Shown one piece after another: positions 7,697 through 15,522 of a DNA stretch of 64,000 nucleotides. The notes beneath the pieces were generated by a model, which saw nothing but the letters and a program-made list of their open reading frames with translations, was not told where the DNA came from and did not search any database. Numbering within the stretch: position 1 is the stretch's first letter; each line of letters begins with the position of its first letter. A program made the translations under genes and the position numbers. Origin of the DNA: Deltaproteobacteria bacterium. GTDB lineage: Bacteria; Myxococcota_A; Polyangia; DRWM01; JAAZOP01. Location of the stretch: the NCBI GenBank assembly GCA_016218815.1, contig JACRCX010000060.1:56464-120463 (forward strand), written 5' to 3'.

Positions 7697-9057
7697 GGCG
7701 CCTCGCCCGGCAGGTCGATGATCCCGGGGACGCAGCACATCGAGCCGGCGCAGTCGGTGGTGGGGTAGCCGTACTCGTACGGGGTGCAGACGCGGGAGCA
7801 GTGGCCGCCCATGCGCCGGCACTCGCCCGTGCCCCCGCCGGTCCCGCCGCAGCAGAGGTGGTCGCCGCACTCGGCGGTGATCCGCACGGACTCCCCGGTC
7901 AGGCACCGCTCGCGGCACGTGCCGCCGCCGTCCATGCAGTCGAAGGCCCGGGCGCAGCACTTGAGCGGATCGCACTCGGCGGACGGGATCGACGCGTACG
8001 GCGCGCTGCAGGTGGTCGCGCAGGTGCCGCCGACGTCCGTGCAGTCGCCGTAGGAGTAGAGGCAGCAGTCGAGCGCTCCGCACTCCGACGACGGGATCGT
8101 CCGCTCGCCGGCGCCGCAGGCCGCCGCGCAGTAGCCGCCCGCACCGCCGCAGTCGCCGATGACGCAGCACGGCATCGTGCCGCACTCCGTCGAGGGGACG
8201 GAGGTCTCGCCGGGGGAGCAGGCGCCGTAGTACGAGCAGTAGCCGCCGAGCGACGTGCAATCGCCGGGAATCCAGACGCAGCACGGATTCGGCGCGCACT
8301 CGGTGGACGTCCTCGCCTCCTCGCCGACGCTGCAGATCCCGCCGTAGCCGCAGTAGCCGCTCGCCGTGTAGCAGTCGCCGGGGACCCAGACGCAGCAGAC
8401 CTCCGGATCGCACTCGCTCGACGGCACGCCCTCCTCGCTCGGCGAGCACGAGCCGCCGTAGGAGCAGTAGCCGCCCATCATCATGCAGTCGCCCGGCAAC
8501 GGCACGCAGCACATGTCCGTGCCGCATTCCTCCGTCCACGTGTACCCTGTCTCGTCCGGGTCGCAAATCGTGGCGCAATGCCCGCCGTAGTCGTACGTGC
8601 AGTCCGGGTAGGTCGGCGTGCAGCACGAGTCGGCGCCGCACTCCGTCGCCGTGGACTCACTCTCTCCCGGATAGCAGCTCGCGCGGCAGATTCCGCCGTA
8701 GGGCGTGCAGTCGCGGGGCGAGGAAACGCAACAGCGCTCCTCGCAGTCCGTTCCCGTCTCCTCGCGCTCGCTGGACAGGCAGGTCAGGCGGCACCAGCCG
8801 CCCAGGTCGGCGCAGCTCCGGCCGCCGTCGCCTTCGTCGGCCGCCTCGTCGCCGGCTCCGTCCTCCGGCTCCTCGACCTCGTCCGATTCCGTGGCGTCGT
8901 CCTCGACTTCGTCGGGCAGGACCTCGCCGGCCTCCCCGTCCGTCGTCTCGCCCGCTTCGGCAACGTCGACGGCATCGCCCGAGCCCCCGGGCGGGTCGGT
9001 GCACGAGAACATGGCGGTCACGAGCAGCGTAAGCGCAACGAATCCCACGATGCGCAT
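7693..9057 (-). CDS. Lipoprotein with ten tandem defensin-like six-cysteine modules
   Basis: ATG 9057 has a GAGGAGG ribosome site and a lipoprotein signal (TLLVTAMFSC, Cys19). An acidic Asp/Glu linker (about residues 20-80) leads into ten modules of 35-40 residues. Each has the spacing C-x6-C-x3 or x5-C-x11-C-x4-C-C, with small deviations in modules 1 and 3. Typical cores are GGYC, PGE, PSTEC and CC. This arrangement equals the cysteine framework of beta- and big-defensin folds. I do not recognise a named family. It is plausibly a rigid disulfide-rich surface stalk, adhesin or toxin-like array. The protein has 454 residues, exported to the envelope. Confidence 0.85.
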   Translation of the reverse strand: MRIVGFVALTLLVTAMFSCTDPPGGSGDAVDVAEAGETTDGEAGEVLPDEVEDDATESDEVEEPEDGAGDEAADEGDGGRSCADLGGWCRLTCLSSEREETGTDCEERCCVSSPRDCTPYGGICRASCYPGESESTATECGADSCCTPTYPDCTYDYGGHCATICDPDETGYTWTEECGTDMCCVPLPGDCMMMGGYCSYGGSCSPSEEGVPSSECDPEVCCVWVPGDCYTASGYCGYGGICSVGEEARTSTECAPNPCCVWIPGDCTSLGGYCSYYGACSPGETSVPSTECGTMPCCVIGDCGGAGGYCAAACGAGERTIPSSECGALDCCLYSYGDCTDVGGTCATTCSAPYASIPSAECDPLKCCARAFDCMDGGGTCRERCLTGESVRITAECGDHLCCGGTGGGTGECRRMGGHCSRVCTPYEYGYPTTDCAGSMCCVPGIIDLPGEAP

Positions 9058-9080
9058 GTTCGACCTCCTCGACGCCGGCC

Positions 9081-9090
9081 AAGCTAGCAC
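9081..9090 (-). promoter_or_regulatory. Extended -10 promoter element
   Basis: Minus strand GTGCTAGCTT gives an extended -10 (TGC-TAGCTT) about 24 nt before ATG 9057, with a possible -35 TGGCAC at 9109-9104. The same TGCTAnnnT pattern recurs before several other lipoprotein genes here. Confidence 0.5.
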
Positions 9091-9117
9091 GGCGGACCGG
9101 GGCGTGCCAGCAGGCGC

Positions 9118-10893
9118 CTACGGCATGCAGTCGGTGATGCCCCGGATCGTCGGCACGAAGCCGGCCGGAATCGTCGCGTCCGACGAGAGGGAGAACCGCT
9201 CCTGGGGGAAACGGACGAGGAGCGGCGTGACGTACTGCGCGTCCACGTAGTACGGCACGGCCGAGGGGTCGAAGGCCACGGGCAGGCAGGCGGTCCACAG
9301 GCCGGTGCCGGAATCGCGCGCGAGGTCCTGCCCGACCCAGAGGACGGCGGCGTCCTGGCTCCACCAGAACCGCACCGCCTCGACCTCGAGCGACGCGTTC
9401 CCCGGATCGACCGAAGCCACCGCCGCCAGGCAGGGAGCGGGGAGGCCGCAGGCGGCGAGACAGGTCGCGGGGTCGGCGCTGGAGACCAGGTCGGTCACCT
9501 GCGGCGGATCCGGAATCTCCGCGTACACCGTGTCGGTGCCAAAGACGTGGCGGAACCAGACGCGCTGCGCCCCGTCGACGCGGAGCGCCGCCCGCGCCTC
9601 GATCGTCGCCGCGTCCTCGAGGCCGGTCACGGAATAGCAGCCGTGGTCGTAGTTGGCGGCGAACGAGACGCGCCGCTCGGTGGGCACCGCGGCCAGCGTG
9701 GCCTCTGCCGCCGTCAGCGGGAAGAACTCGTCCGTCGTGCCGTCGACCAGGAAGATCCCGCTCGTCGGCGCCCCGCCGATCATCGCGTCGGCCGTCACGA
9801 GCCGTTCGATCAACCGGAGCCACTCGGGGCTGGCGACGGTCAGGCCCGCCCCCGCCAGCAGCGCGTGCTGCCAGGCGTCCGGCGACCGGGCCGCGACCTC
9901 CCAGGAGCCCATGCCGGAAACGGGGACCGCGGCGGACAGGCGGTCGTCGACGCCCGAGGCGAGGAACGAGACGACGCCTCCGGCCGAGAAGCCCGTGATC
10001 CCGAGCCGCGTCTCATCGACCGCCGGATGGTCGGCCAGGCAGGTCAAACCGCGCATCGCGGCCGCGGCGTGGCCCCAGAACCACGAGCCGCGGACGTCGG
10101 CGAGCGTGTCGAACATGCGGTACCCGTCATGGTCGCTCGCGGGAAGGCCCTCGGACGCCGCGCCCTCCTCCCCGGCCGGCGGCGCGCCGCCGGGCCCGGT
10201 GTAGGCCAGGGTCGCCACCCCGATGCGGACCGCGTGGTCGGCCGCCGTCGACTCCGTCGCGAAGCCGCCCAGCCCGTGCGCGACGACGACCCCCGGCATC
10301 GGCTCCGCGACCGCGGCCGGCCGAGCGAAGTAGCCGCGGATGACGATGGGGTGCAGCTCCGCGTCGATCGACTCGAACGAAAGGTAGCTCACGTCCTGAA
10401 CGAACACCCGGCGACCCCCGGAGAGAACCTCGCGCTCGGCGCCGAAGGCGCAACCCGCCGCCGTTCCGTCGCCCAGCACGGCGAGGTCGAAGACCTGGGA
10501 GTCCGACGTGGACGGGTTGCAGTCGTCGTCGCGGTCGTTGAACGGGATCTCGTCGCGACCCGGATGCACGGCGGCGATGGAATCGTCGCAGTCCTGCGGC
10601 GCCGGACAACCCGGGCCGGCGGGAAAGCCGTCCCCGTCGCCGTCGAGGCAGGGACCGCCGTCGTCGGGCACGTCGTCGCCGTCGTCCGAGGTATCCGGTG
10701 GGGAGACGTCGTCCCCCGCTTCGGATGCGTCGTCGCCGGTCGAGTCCCCGTCCTCGCCGTCGTCCGCGGCGATCCCCTCGCCGTCGCCGGCATCGCCGGC
10801 AGGGATCGAGCCCCCGCCGCAACCCGGGGCGGGGAAGAAAACGAGCAACGAGCAGACGACGGCAGGAACGCATCGGCGAGCCGAGGTGAACAT
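9118..10893 (-). CDS. Alpha/beta-hydrolase lipoprotein with a MopE-like metal-binding segment
   Basis: The start at 10893 gives MFTSARRCVPAVVCSLLVFF and a lipobox ending PAPGC. An acidic linker and a MopE-type segment follow (CLDGDGDGFPAGPGC, DCDDSIAAVHPG, DRDDDCNPS), of the kind annotated as putative metal-binding motif. From about residue 150 it is an alpha/beta hydrolase: nucleophile elbow GFSAGG, acidic residue in VDGTTDEFFP and His in ANYDHGCYS. This suits an esterase or dienelactone/acetyl-xylan-esterase type enzyme acting outside the cell on an unknown ester. The promoter supports a leaderless mRNA. Confidence 0.87.
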   Translation of the reverse strand: MFTSARRCVPAVVCSLLVFFPAPGCGGGSIPAGDAGDGEGIAADDGEDGDSTGDDASEAGDDVSPPDTSDDGDDVPDDGGPCLDGDGDGFPAGPGCPAPQDCDDSIAAVHPGRDEIPFNDRDDDCNPSTSDSQVFDLAVLGDGTAAGCAFGAEREVLSGGRRVFVQDVSYLSFESIDAELHPIVIRGYFARPAAVAEPMPGVVVAHGLGGFATESTAADHAVRIGVATLAYTGPGGAPPAGEEGAASEGLPASDHDGYRMFDTLADVRGSWFWGHAAAAMRGLTCLADHPAVDETRLGITGFSAGGVVSFLASGVDDRLSAAVPVSGMGSWEVAARSPDAWQHALLAGAGLTVASPEWLRLIERLVTADAMIGGAPTSGIFLVDGTTDEFFPLTAAEATLAAVPTERRVSFAANYDHGCYSVTGLEDAATIEARAALRVDGAQRVWFRHVFGTDTVYAEIPDPPQVTDLVSSADPATCLAACGLPAPCLAAVASVDPGNASLEVEAVRFWWSQDAAVLWVGQDLARDSGTGLWTACLPVAFDPSAVPYYVDAQYVTPLLVRFPQERFSLSSDATIPAGFVPTIRGITDCMP

Positions 10894-10900
10894 CCGGAAG

Positions 10901-10929
10901 AGGGTACAGGGAGTACGACGTTCGAGCAA
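10901..10929 (-). promoter_or_regulatory. Promoter for a leaderless start (gene at 10893)
   Basis: Minus strand TTGCTC (10929-10924), a 17-bp spacer and TACCCT (10906-10901), 7 nt before the ATG. No Shine-Dalgarno lies between. Confidence 0.5.
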
Positions 10930-10946
10930 AGGGCGCCGGGGCGCCG

Positions 10947-12200
10947 TCACGTCGGATCGGTTTCCCGGGCGGCCGCCATCCCGCTCGGCGGCGGCAGCTC
11001 CGGCTCCCGACCGGCGGACGGTGACGCCGCGGGCGGCGGCGCCGCGCTCCGCTCGCGCGGCCGGACGAACGCAATTGCCAGCATCGTCGGGAGCGGAAGG
11101 AAGAAGGTCGCCCACAAGGGCTGTCGCAGCACTCCGACCGCGAGCAGCAACGCCGCCGCCGCCAGCATGCCAAGGCGCACGCGCGCGAAGATCGACCGGA
11201 TCCGCTCGGACAAGAAGAGCAGCGCGAAATCGAAGGGAACCAGGACCAGCAGCACCTCGTTCCACCGCACCGCCGCCAGCGTGCTCACGAACGACATGCC
11301 CCAGACGACCAGTCCCAGCAACGCGAGCGGCACGATCGCCCCGGCCAGCGCCAGGCGGGGGAAACGGCCCGCGCGCCGCGCGCACGCCAACGGTGCGCCA
11401 AGCAGCAGGCCCAGGACGACGAACCACTGCCGTCCGCCCCAACCCGGGTCCGGCGTGAGGTCCGGACCGCGCCGGAGGTAGACGACGGTCGACGCGACCC
11501 CGAAGAACCGCTCGGCCTCGCTGCGCAGCAGGTCGGGCAGGAACATCGACGCCCACCGGTCGGGCACGACGTCGGCGGCGCGACCCACCAGCAGGTCCGT
11601 CGGCAACAGGAGGGCCGGGTGCGCCCCGAACAACCGCCGGCCGAGATTCCGGAACGACTCGCCCGGCCCCGGCCGGCCCTCCGTCGCCTCGCGCCAGGCG
11701 CCGCCGACGGCACGGTCCAGCACGTCGCGCACCCGCGTCGCGCAGTTGTCGGAGAAATGGTCGTAGCGGTACCGCCACGCGGGGTCGCTCGTGTCCCCCC
11801 AGAGCTGCTCGATCACCGCCGCCTGCTGCGGCGGAGTCAACGGCAGCTCGAGCCGCCGGATCGTGCGGTCCCCCGACCGGAACCGCTCGAGCACGCCCCA
11901 CTCGGGCGTCGCAATCACCTGGAACTCCGCCTCGCCACGCAGGAACCCCCACATCATCCCGTAGAAGTCCTCGAAATACGCCGTGCCGTAGTCGAAGCAC
12001 GTGCCGGCCCCCGGCTGGTCCGTCGTTCCGACGCACAGCGCCACGTGGCCGAACGCCTCGAACGCGTCCGCACCCGGGCCGCCCGTGTACAAGAAGACGG
12101 TCACCCGCCCCTGACCGACCGGAGCCCCCTCCGCCCGCGCCGGGCCGGGCCATGACACGAAGGCCAGCGCGACCGCGAGCGATGCGACACGGCCGATCAT
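10947..12200 (-). CDS. DUF4105 (Lnb N-terminal) membrane protein
   Basis: This 417-residue protein has a cleavable signal peptide ending GPARAEG, then a DUF4105/Lnb N-terminal-type periplasmic domain (about residues 30-230). Landmarks are GHVALCVG, TCFDYGTAYFEDFYGMMW, RYRYDHFSDNCATRVRDVLD. The conserved Cys and His suggest a thiol-peptidase-like fold. Several membrane segments (about residues 255-375) and a Pro-rich cytoplasmic tail follow. The ATG overlaps the upstream HD gene's TGA (ATGA), so it is translationally coupled as last gene of the recN operon. Role unknown. Confidence 0.83.
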   Translation of the reverse strand: MIGRVASLAVALAFVSWPGPARAEGAPVGQGRVTVFLYTGGPGADAFEAFGHVALCVGTTDQPGAGTCFDYGTAYFEDFYGMMWGFLRGEAEFQVIATPEWGVLERFRSGDRTIRRLELPLTPPQQAAVIEQLWGDTSDPAWRYRYDHFSDNCATRVRDVLDRAVGGAWREATEGRPGPGESFRNLGRRLFGAHPALLLPTDLLVGRAADVVPDRWASMFLPDLLRSEAERFFGVASTVVYLRRGPDLTPDPGWGGRQWFVVLGLLLGAPLACARRAGRFPRLALAGAIVPLALLGLVVWGMSFVSTLAAVRWNEVLLVLVPFDFALLFLSERIRSIFARVRLGMLAAAALLLAVGVLRQPLWATFFLPLPTMLAIAFVRPRERSAAPPPAASPSAGREPELPPPSGMAAARETDPT

Positions 12201-13165
12201 GGGCCGGCGTGCGGCAGCAAGTGCGCCAGATGCTCGCGCGCCCACGCCACGTAGACCTCGGGCTCCGCCTGCATCGGCAGTTCGCCGCGCTCCGCCGCCT
12301 CCTCGATCGCCCGGCGCAGCGTCCCGACGACCGGCCCCGGCGCCAGCGAGAACGCCTCGATCAGCGCCGTGCCGAGACCCTTGGGCAGCGGAACGGGCTT
12401 CGCGTCCGCCTCGCGGATCTCCTTCACCCGCCGCTCCAGGATGTCGAGCGCGTGGAGGCCCTCGGCGCGGCGCGCGGCGCGCAGCGTGGTGATGTCCGCT
12501 CGCGAGAGGGCGAGCAGCGCGTCGAGCTGGCCCTCCATCTCTCGCGCGAAGCGCCGCACGGCGGAGTCCGTCCAGGTGTCGTCGTACTGCGCGGCGCGCA
12601 GGTGGTGGAGAACCAGGAAGCGGATCGCCGCGGCGCGCTCGGGCGTCACGCCGAAGCGGCGCAGGATGCGCTTCGCCATCCGCGCGCCCATCTCGGCATG
12701 TCCGAGGAAGTGCACGGTGCCGTCGGCCTCGACGGTGCGGGTCCGCGCCTTGCCCACGTCGTGCAGCAGCGCCGCCCACCGCACCACCGGCTCGGGGACC
12801 GACTGGTCGACCACCTTGCAGGTGTGCGCCCAGACGTCCTTGTGCGCGTAGTCGCTGCGGCCGGCGGCCGCCGCGCGAGCCGTGTCCTCGTGCAGCCCGA
12901 CCAGCGCCTGCACCTCGGGCAGGAACGCCGCCAGCGCCCCGCAGCGGCGGAGCTGTTCCAGCCCCGAGCCGGCCTGCGGACCCGCGAGCAGGCTGTCCAG
13001 CTCCCGCAGGACCTCGGTCTGCTCCAGGGCGAGGAAGGCGTCCGTCCGCGGGACGAATGGATGGTCGGCACAGGACTCCAGCCCGGCCGCGACCCGCACG
13101 GCGCGCCGCAGGGCCGCCCGCGCCGCATCGGTGTCTTCGGTGGTCGGGGGCTCGGAAGCGGTCAT
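12197..13165 (-). CDS. HD-domain protein related to tRNA nucleotidyltransferase HD regions
   Basis: This is a cytoplasmic 322-residue protein. The HD phosphohydrolase signature is visible (HTCKVVDQS, WAALLHDVGKA, HFLGHAEMGARMA, LVLHHLRA), with the His and His-Asp metal ligands intact. The arrangement resembles the C-terminal HD part of bacterial CCA-adding/poly(A) polymerase-like proteins, but the nucleotidyltransferase head is missing, so it is a stand-alone HD hydrolase, probably of a phosphomonoester or cyclic nucleotide. Its ATG overlaps the preceding cyclic-nucleotide-binding gene by 4 bp (ATGA), and its own stop overlaps the next ATG. The pairing with a cNMP-binding protein suggests signalling, as inference. 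Confidence 0.85.
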   Translation of the reverse strand: MTASEPPTTEDTDAARAALRRAVRVAAGLESCADHPFVPRTDAFLALEQTEVLRELDSLLAGPQAGSGLEQLRRCGALAAFLPEVQALVGLHEDTARAAAAGRSDYAHKDVWAHTCKVVDQSVPEPVVRWAALLHDVGKARTRTVEADGTVHFLGHAEMGARMAKRILRRFGVTPERAAAIRFLVLHHLRAAQYDDTWTDSAVRRFAREMEGQLDALLALSRADITTLRAARRAEGLHALDILERRVKEIREADAKPVPLPKGLGTALIEAFSLAPGPVVGTLRRAIEEAAERGELPMQAEPEVYVAWAREHLAHLLPHAGP

Positions 13166-13629
13166 GCCGGTGCTTTGCTCGCCCGCTCCATGCGGCGCAG
13201 ATCCGCGGTCGTGTCGCGGAAGCGGCGGACGACGGTCAGCAGCATGTCCAGCGCGATCGCCGGACGCTCGCGGATCGCCGCCTTGAGGTCCCACGAGGTC
13301 AGGGTGAGGCACGACGTCGGCTCCTCGGCGATCACCGTCGCCATCCGCTCCTCGCCGTCCACGACCGCCATCTCGCCGACGACGGCGTCGGGGCCCAGGT
13401 GCCCGAGCAGGACCGAGCTGCCGTCCGGCATGTCCTCGACGATTCGCACCTTCCCCGCGACGATGACGAACATCGCCACGCCGCGCTCGCCCTGCCGGCA
13501 CAGCGTCTCCCCCGCCTGGAACGTCACCTCCTGGCAGGAGCGGGCCATGGTCTTGAGGTCGCCGCGCTTGCAGCGCGAGAAGATCTCGACCCGTCCGAGG
13601 ATCTCCCGCTTCGCCGAAATGTCCATCAT
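13162..13629 (-). CDS. Cyclic-nucleotide-binding-domain protein
   Basis: This single-domain protein of 155 residues matches the cNMP-binding beta-roll: FQAGETLCRQGERGVAMFVIV, GHLGPDAVVGEMAVVDGEERMATVIAEE (phosphate-cassette region) and a C-terminal helix, with no DNA-binding domain. The ATG at 13629 was chosen because it forms ATGA with the recN stop; a second ATG follows immediately. It probably senses cAMP or cGMP and acts through a partner; the coupled HD hydrolase is the obvious candidate. Confidence 0.88.
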   Translation of the reverse strand: MMDISAKREILGRVEIFSRCKRGDLKTMARSCQEVTFQAGETLCRQGERGVAMFVIVAGKVRIVEDMPDGSSVLLGHLGPDAVVGEMAVVDGEERMATVIAEEPTSCLTLTSWDLKAAIRERPAIALDMLLTVVRRFRDTTADLRRMERASKAPA

Positions 13630-15335
13630 GCCTCCTCGGCGGCCGCGCGACGCACCAGATCCGCCGCCGCCGCCCGCGCCTTCGGCCCCGGCTCGGCGCC
13701 GCCGAGCAGCCGCGCAATGGCCTCGACCCGCTCCGCCGCGCCCAGCGCCCGCGCGCTCGTCACCGTCCGCCCGTCCTCCTCCCGCTTCTCGACCTCGAAG
13801 TGCGCCTCGCCCTGCGCCGCGACCGCGGGCAGGTGCGTGACGCACAACACCTGCTGGTGCCGCGCGACGTCGCGGATCGCCGCGGCCACCCGGCGGGCCG
13901 CCTCTCCCGACACGCCCGCGTCCACCTCGTCGAACAGGTACGTCGCCACCGGCTCGCGATCCGCCAGCACGCGCTTGACTGCCAGCAGCAGTCGCGACAG
14001 CTCGCCGCCCGAGGCGATCCTCTCCAGCGCCCGGCGCCCCTCGCCCGGGTTCGGCGCGAACAACAGCTCGACGGCGTCGGCGCCGAGCGGTCCGAGCTTG
14101 CGGCCGCCGGCATCGATGCCCTCCGCCAGCGGACGCACTTCCGCCCCGACCGACGCGCCGGCCATGCCGAGCCACTCCAGCCCGGCGGTGATCTCCCGGG
14201 AGAGCTTGCGGGCGGCGCGCGAGCGCGCGGCGGTCAGCTCCCGCGCCGTCTCGTCCGCCTCCTGCTCCGCCTGTCGCACGGCGGCCTCGGCCCGTGCCAG
14301 GTGGTCGTCGTGCCGGTCGACCAGGTCCAGCTCGGCCCGCATCTCGTCGAGACGCCCGCGCACGGCATCTTCCGTCCCCCCGTGGGCGCGGACGAGCCGG
14401 CGCAGCAGGTGCAGGCGATCCTCGAGCGCCTCCAGGCGCGCGGGATCGAAGTCCATGCGATCGCGGTACGCCGCCAGCCCGGCCGCGACGTCGTCCGCCA
14501 CTGCCCGCGCCTCGCCCGCCTCGCCGGCGAGCCGCCCCAGCCGCGGGTCGATCGCCGCCGCGTCCCGCAGCGCAGCTTCGGCTCGCGCCAGCCGGACGGT
14601 CGCCCCGGGCCCGTCGTCCGTCCCCGCCAGCTCCGCCGCGGCGCGCTCGAGCGTCCCGGCCAGTCGCGCGCCGGCCTTGCGTGCGCCCAGATCCGCCTCC
14701 AGCTCCGCGGTCTCGCCCGGACGGATCGCCGCCCGCTCCAGCTCGCGCACCCGCTCGCGCAGCCAGTCGGCGCGCTCCAGCCGCCGGCCGTGCTCGCCCA
14801 CGACGTCGGCCAGGGCGGCGCGGGCCGCCGCCAGCGCGCGGTGGCGCTGGACCATCGTCGAGCGGCTCGCGCCGCACCCGGCGAAGGCGTCCAGAAGGTC
14901 GAGGTGCGTGGCCGGATCGGTCAGCGTCCGCTGCTCGTGCTGGCTGGAGACCGCGACGAGGCCGGCCGTCAGCTCGCGCAGGATGCCGGCGGTGGCGAGG
15001 CGCCCGTTGACGGTGATCTGCCCGCGGGCGCCCGACCGGGCGGAGATCGTGCGGCGCACCAGCAGCTCGTCGTCCGCCGGGTAGTCGCGCTCGACCAGGA
15101 GCCCGCGCACCGGGTGGTCCGGCGGCAGGTCGAACAATGCCTCCAGCTCGGCGCGCGCGGCCCCGGCGCGCACGAGGTCGGGCTCGGCGCGGCCGCCCAG
15201 CAGCAGGCGGACGGCCTCCAGCAGCGCGGACTTGCCCGCCCCGGTTTCGCCCGTGATGACGGTCAGCCCCGCACCGAACGAAAGCTCGATGCTCGGGATG
15301 AGGACGAAATCGCGTATCGCCAGCGAGCGAAGCAT
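13626..15335 (-). CDS. recN: DNA repair protein RecN
   Basis: This 569-residue SMC-like ATPase acts in double-strand-break repair. The N-terminus MLRSLAIRDFVLIPSIEL and Walker A GETGAGKSALLEA (about residues 30-42) are typical, as are the central coiled coil (about residues 160-360) and the C-terminal half with Walker B YLFDEVDAGVSGEAA and the signature SGGELSRLLLA. Length fits the family (about 550). It heads a four-gene operon in which each downstream start overlaps the previous stop as ATGA. Its linkage to a cNMP sensor and an HD hydrolase is unusual; recN is more often near NAD kinase or argR. Confidence 0.96.
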   Translation of the reverse strand: MLRSLAIRDFVLIPSIELSFGAGLTVITGETGAGKSALLEAVRLLLGGRAEPDLVRAGAARAELEALFDLPPDHPVRGLLVERDYPADDELLVRRTISARSGARGQITVNGRLATAGILRELTAGLVAVSSQHEQRTLTDPATHLDLLDAFAGCGASRSTMVQRHRALAAARAALADVVGEHGRRLERADWLRERVRELERAAIRPGETAELEADLGARKAGARLAGTLERAAAELAGTDDGPGATVRLARAEAALRDAAAIDPRLGRLAGEAGEARAVADDVAAGLAAYRDRMDFDPARLEALEDRLHLLRRLVRAHGGTEDAVRGRLDEMRAELDLVDRHDDHLARAEAAVRQAEQEADETARELTAARSRAARKLSREITAGLEWLGMAGASVGAEVRPLAEGIDAGGRKLGPLGADAVELLFAPNPGEGRRALERIASGGELSRLLLAVKRVLADREPVATYLFDEVDAGVSGEAARRVAAAIRDVARHQQVLCVTHLPAVAAQGEAHFEVEKREEDGRTVTSARALGAAERVEAIARLLGGAEPGPKARAAAADLVRRAAAEEA

Positions 15336-15382
15336 CCGATGGTCCGTGCGGCTCGCCGGCGCCGGCGCCGCGGCCGCGCCCG

Positions 15383-15388
15383 CTTATA
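15383..15388 (-). promoter_or_regulatory. Possible -10 element of the recN operon
   Basis: Minus strand TATAAG lies about 48 nt upstream of the recN ATG, in an otherwise nearly pure GC stretch. No clear -35 and no LexA-type site were recognised. Confidence 0.3.
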
Positions 15389-15411
15389 CCGCAGCCGGCC
15401 ACCGCGCGCTA

Positions 15412-15478
15412 CCCGCCCCCCGTCCCCCGCCCCTCCCTGTCCTGCCAGCCCCCAGCCCCCGACCCCCAGCCCCCTCGA
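15412..15478. repeat. C-rich copy of an inverted G-tract repeat
   Basis: Runs of C5-C6 with AGCCCCC units; the other strand reads GGGGGCTGGGGG repeatedly. It mirrors the G-rich copy at 16904-16970, so the pair brackets the lipoprotein gene at 15523-16902. The G-rich strand has enough G-runs for quadruplex formation. Confidence 0.6.
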
Positions 15479-15522
15479 CCCGATCAACTTCCGGTGGTAC
15501 CTTCCCGATGTCGGAGGGAGCC

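Noticed and set aside
9104..9109. TGGCAC as sigma54 -24 element
   Set aside because: No TTGC at the required spacing; it fits better as a weak -35 of the TGCTAGCTT promoter.
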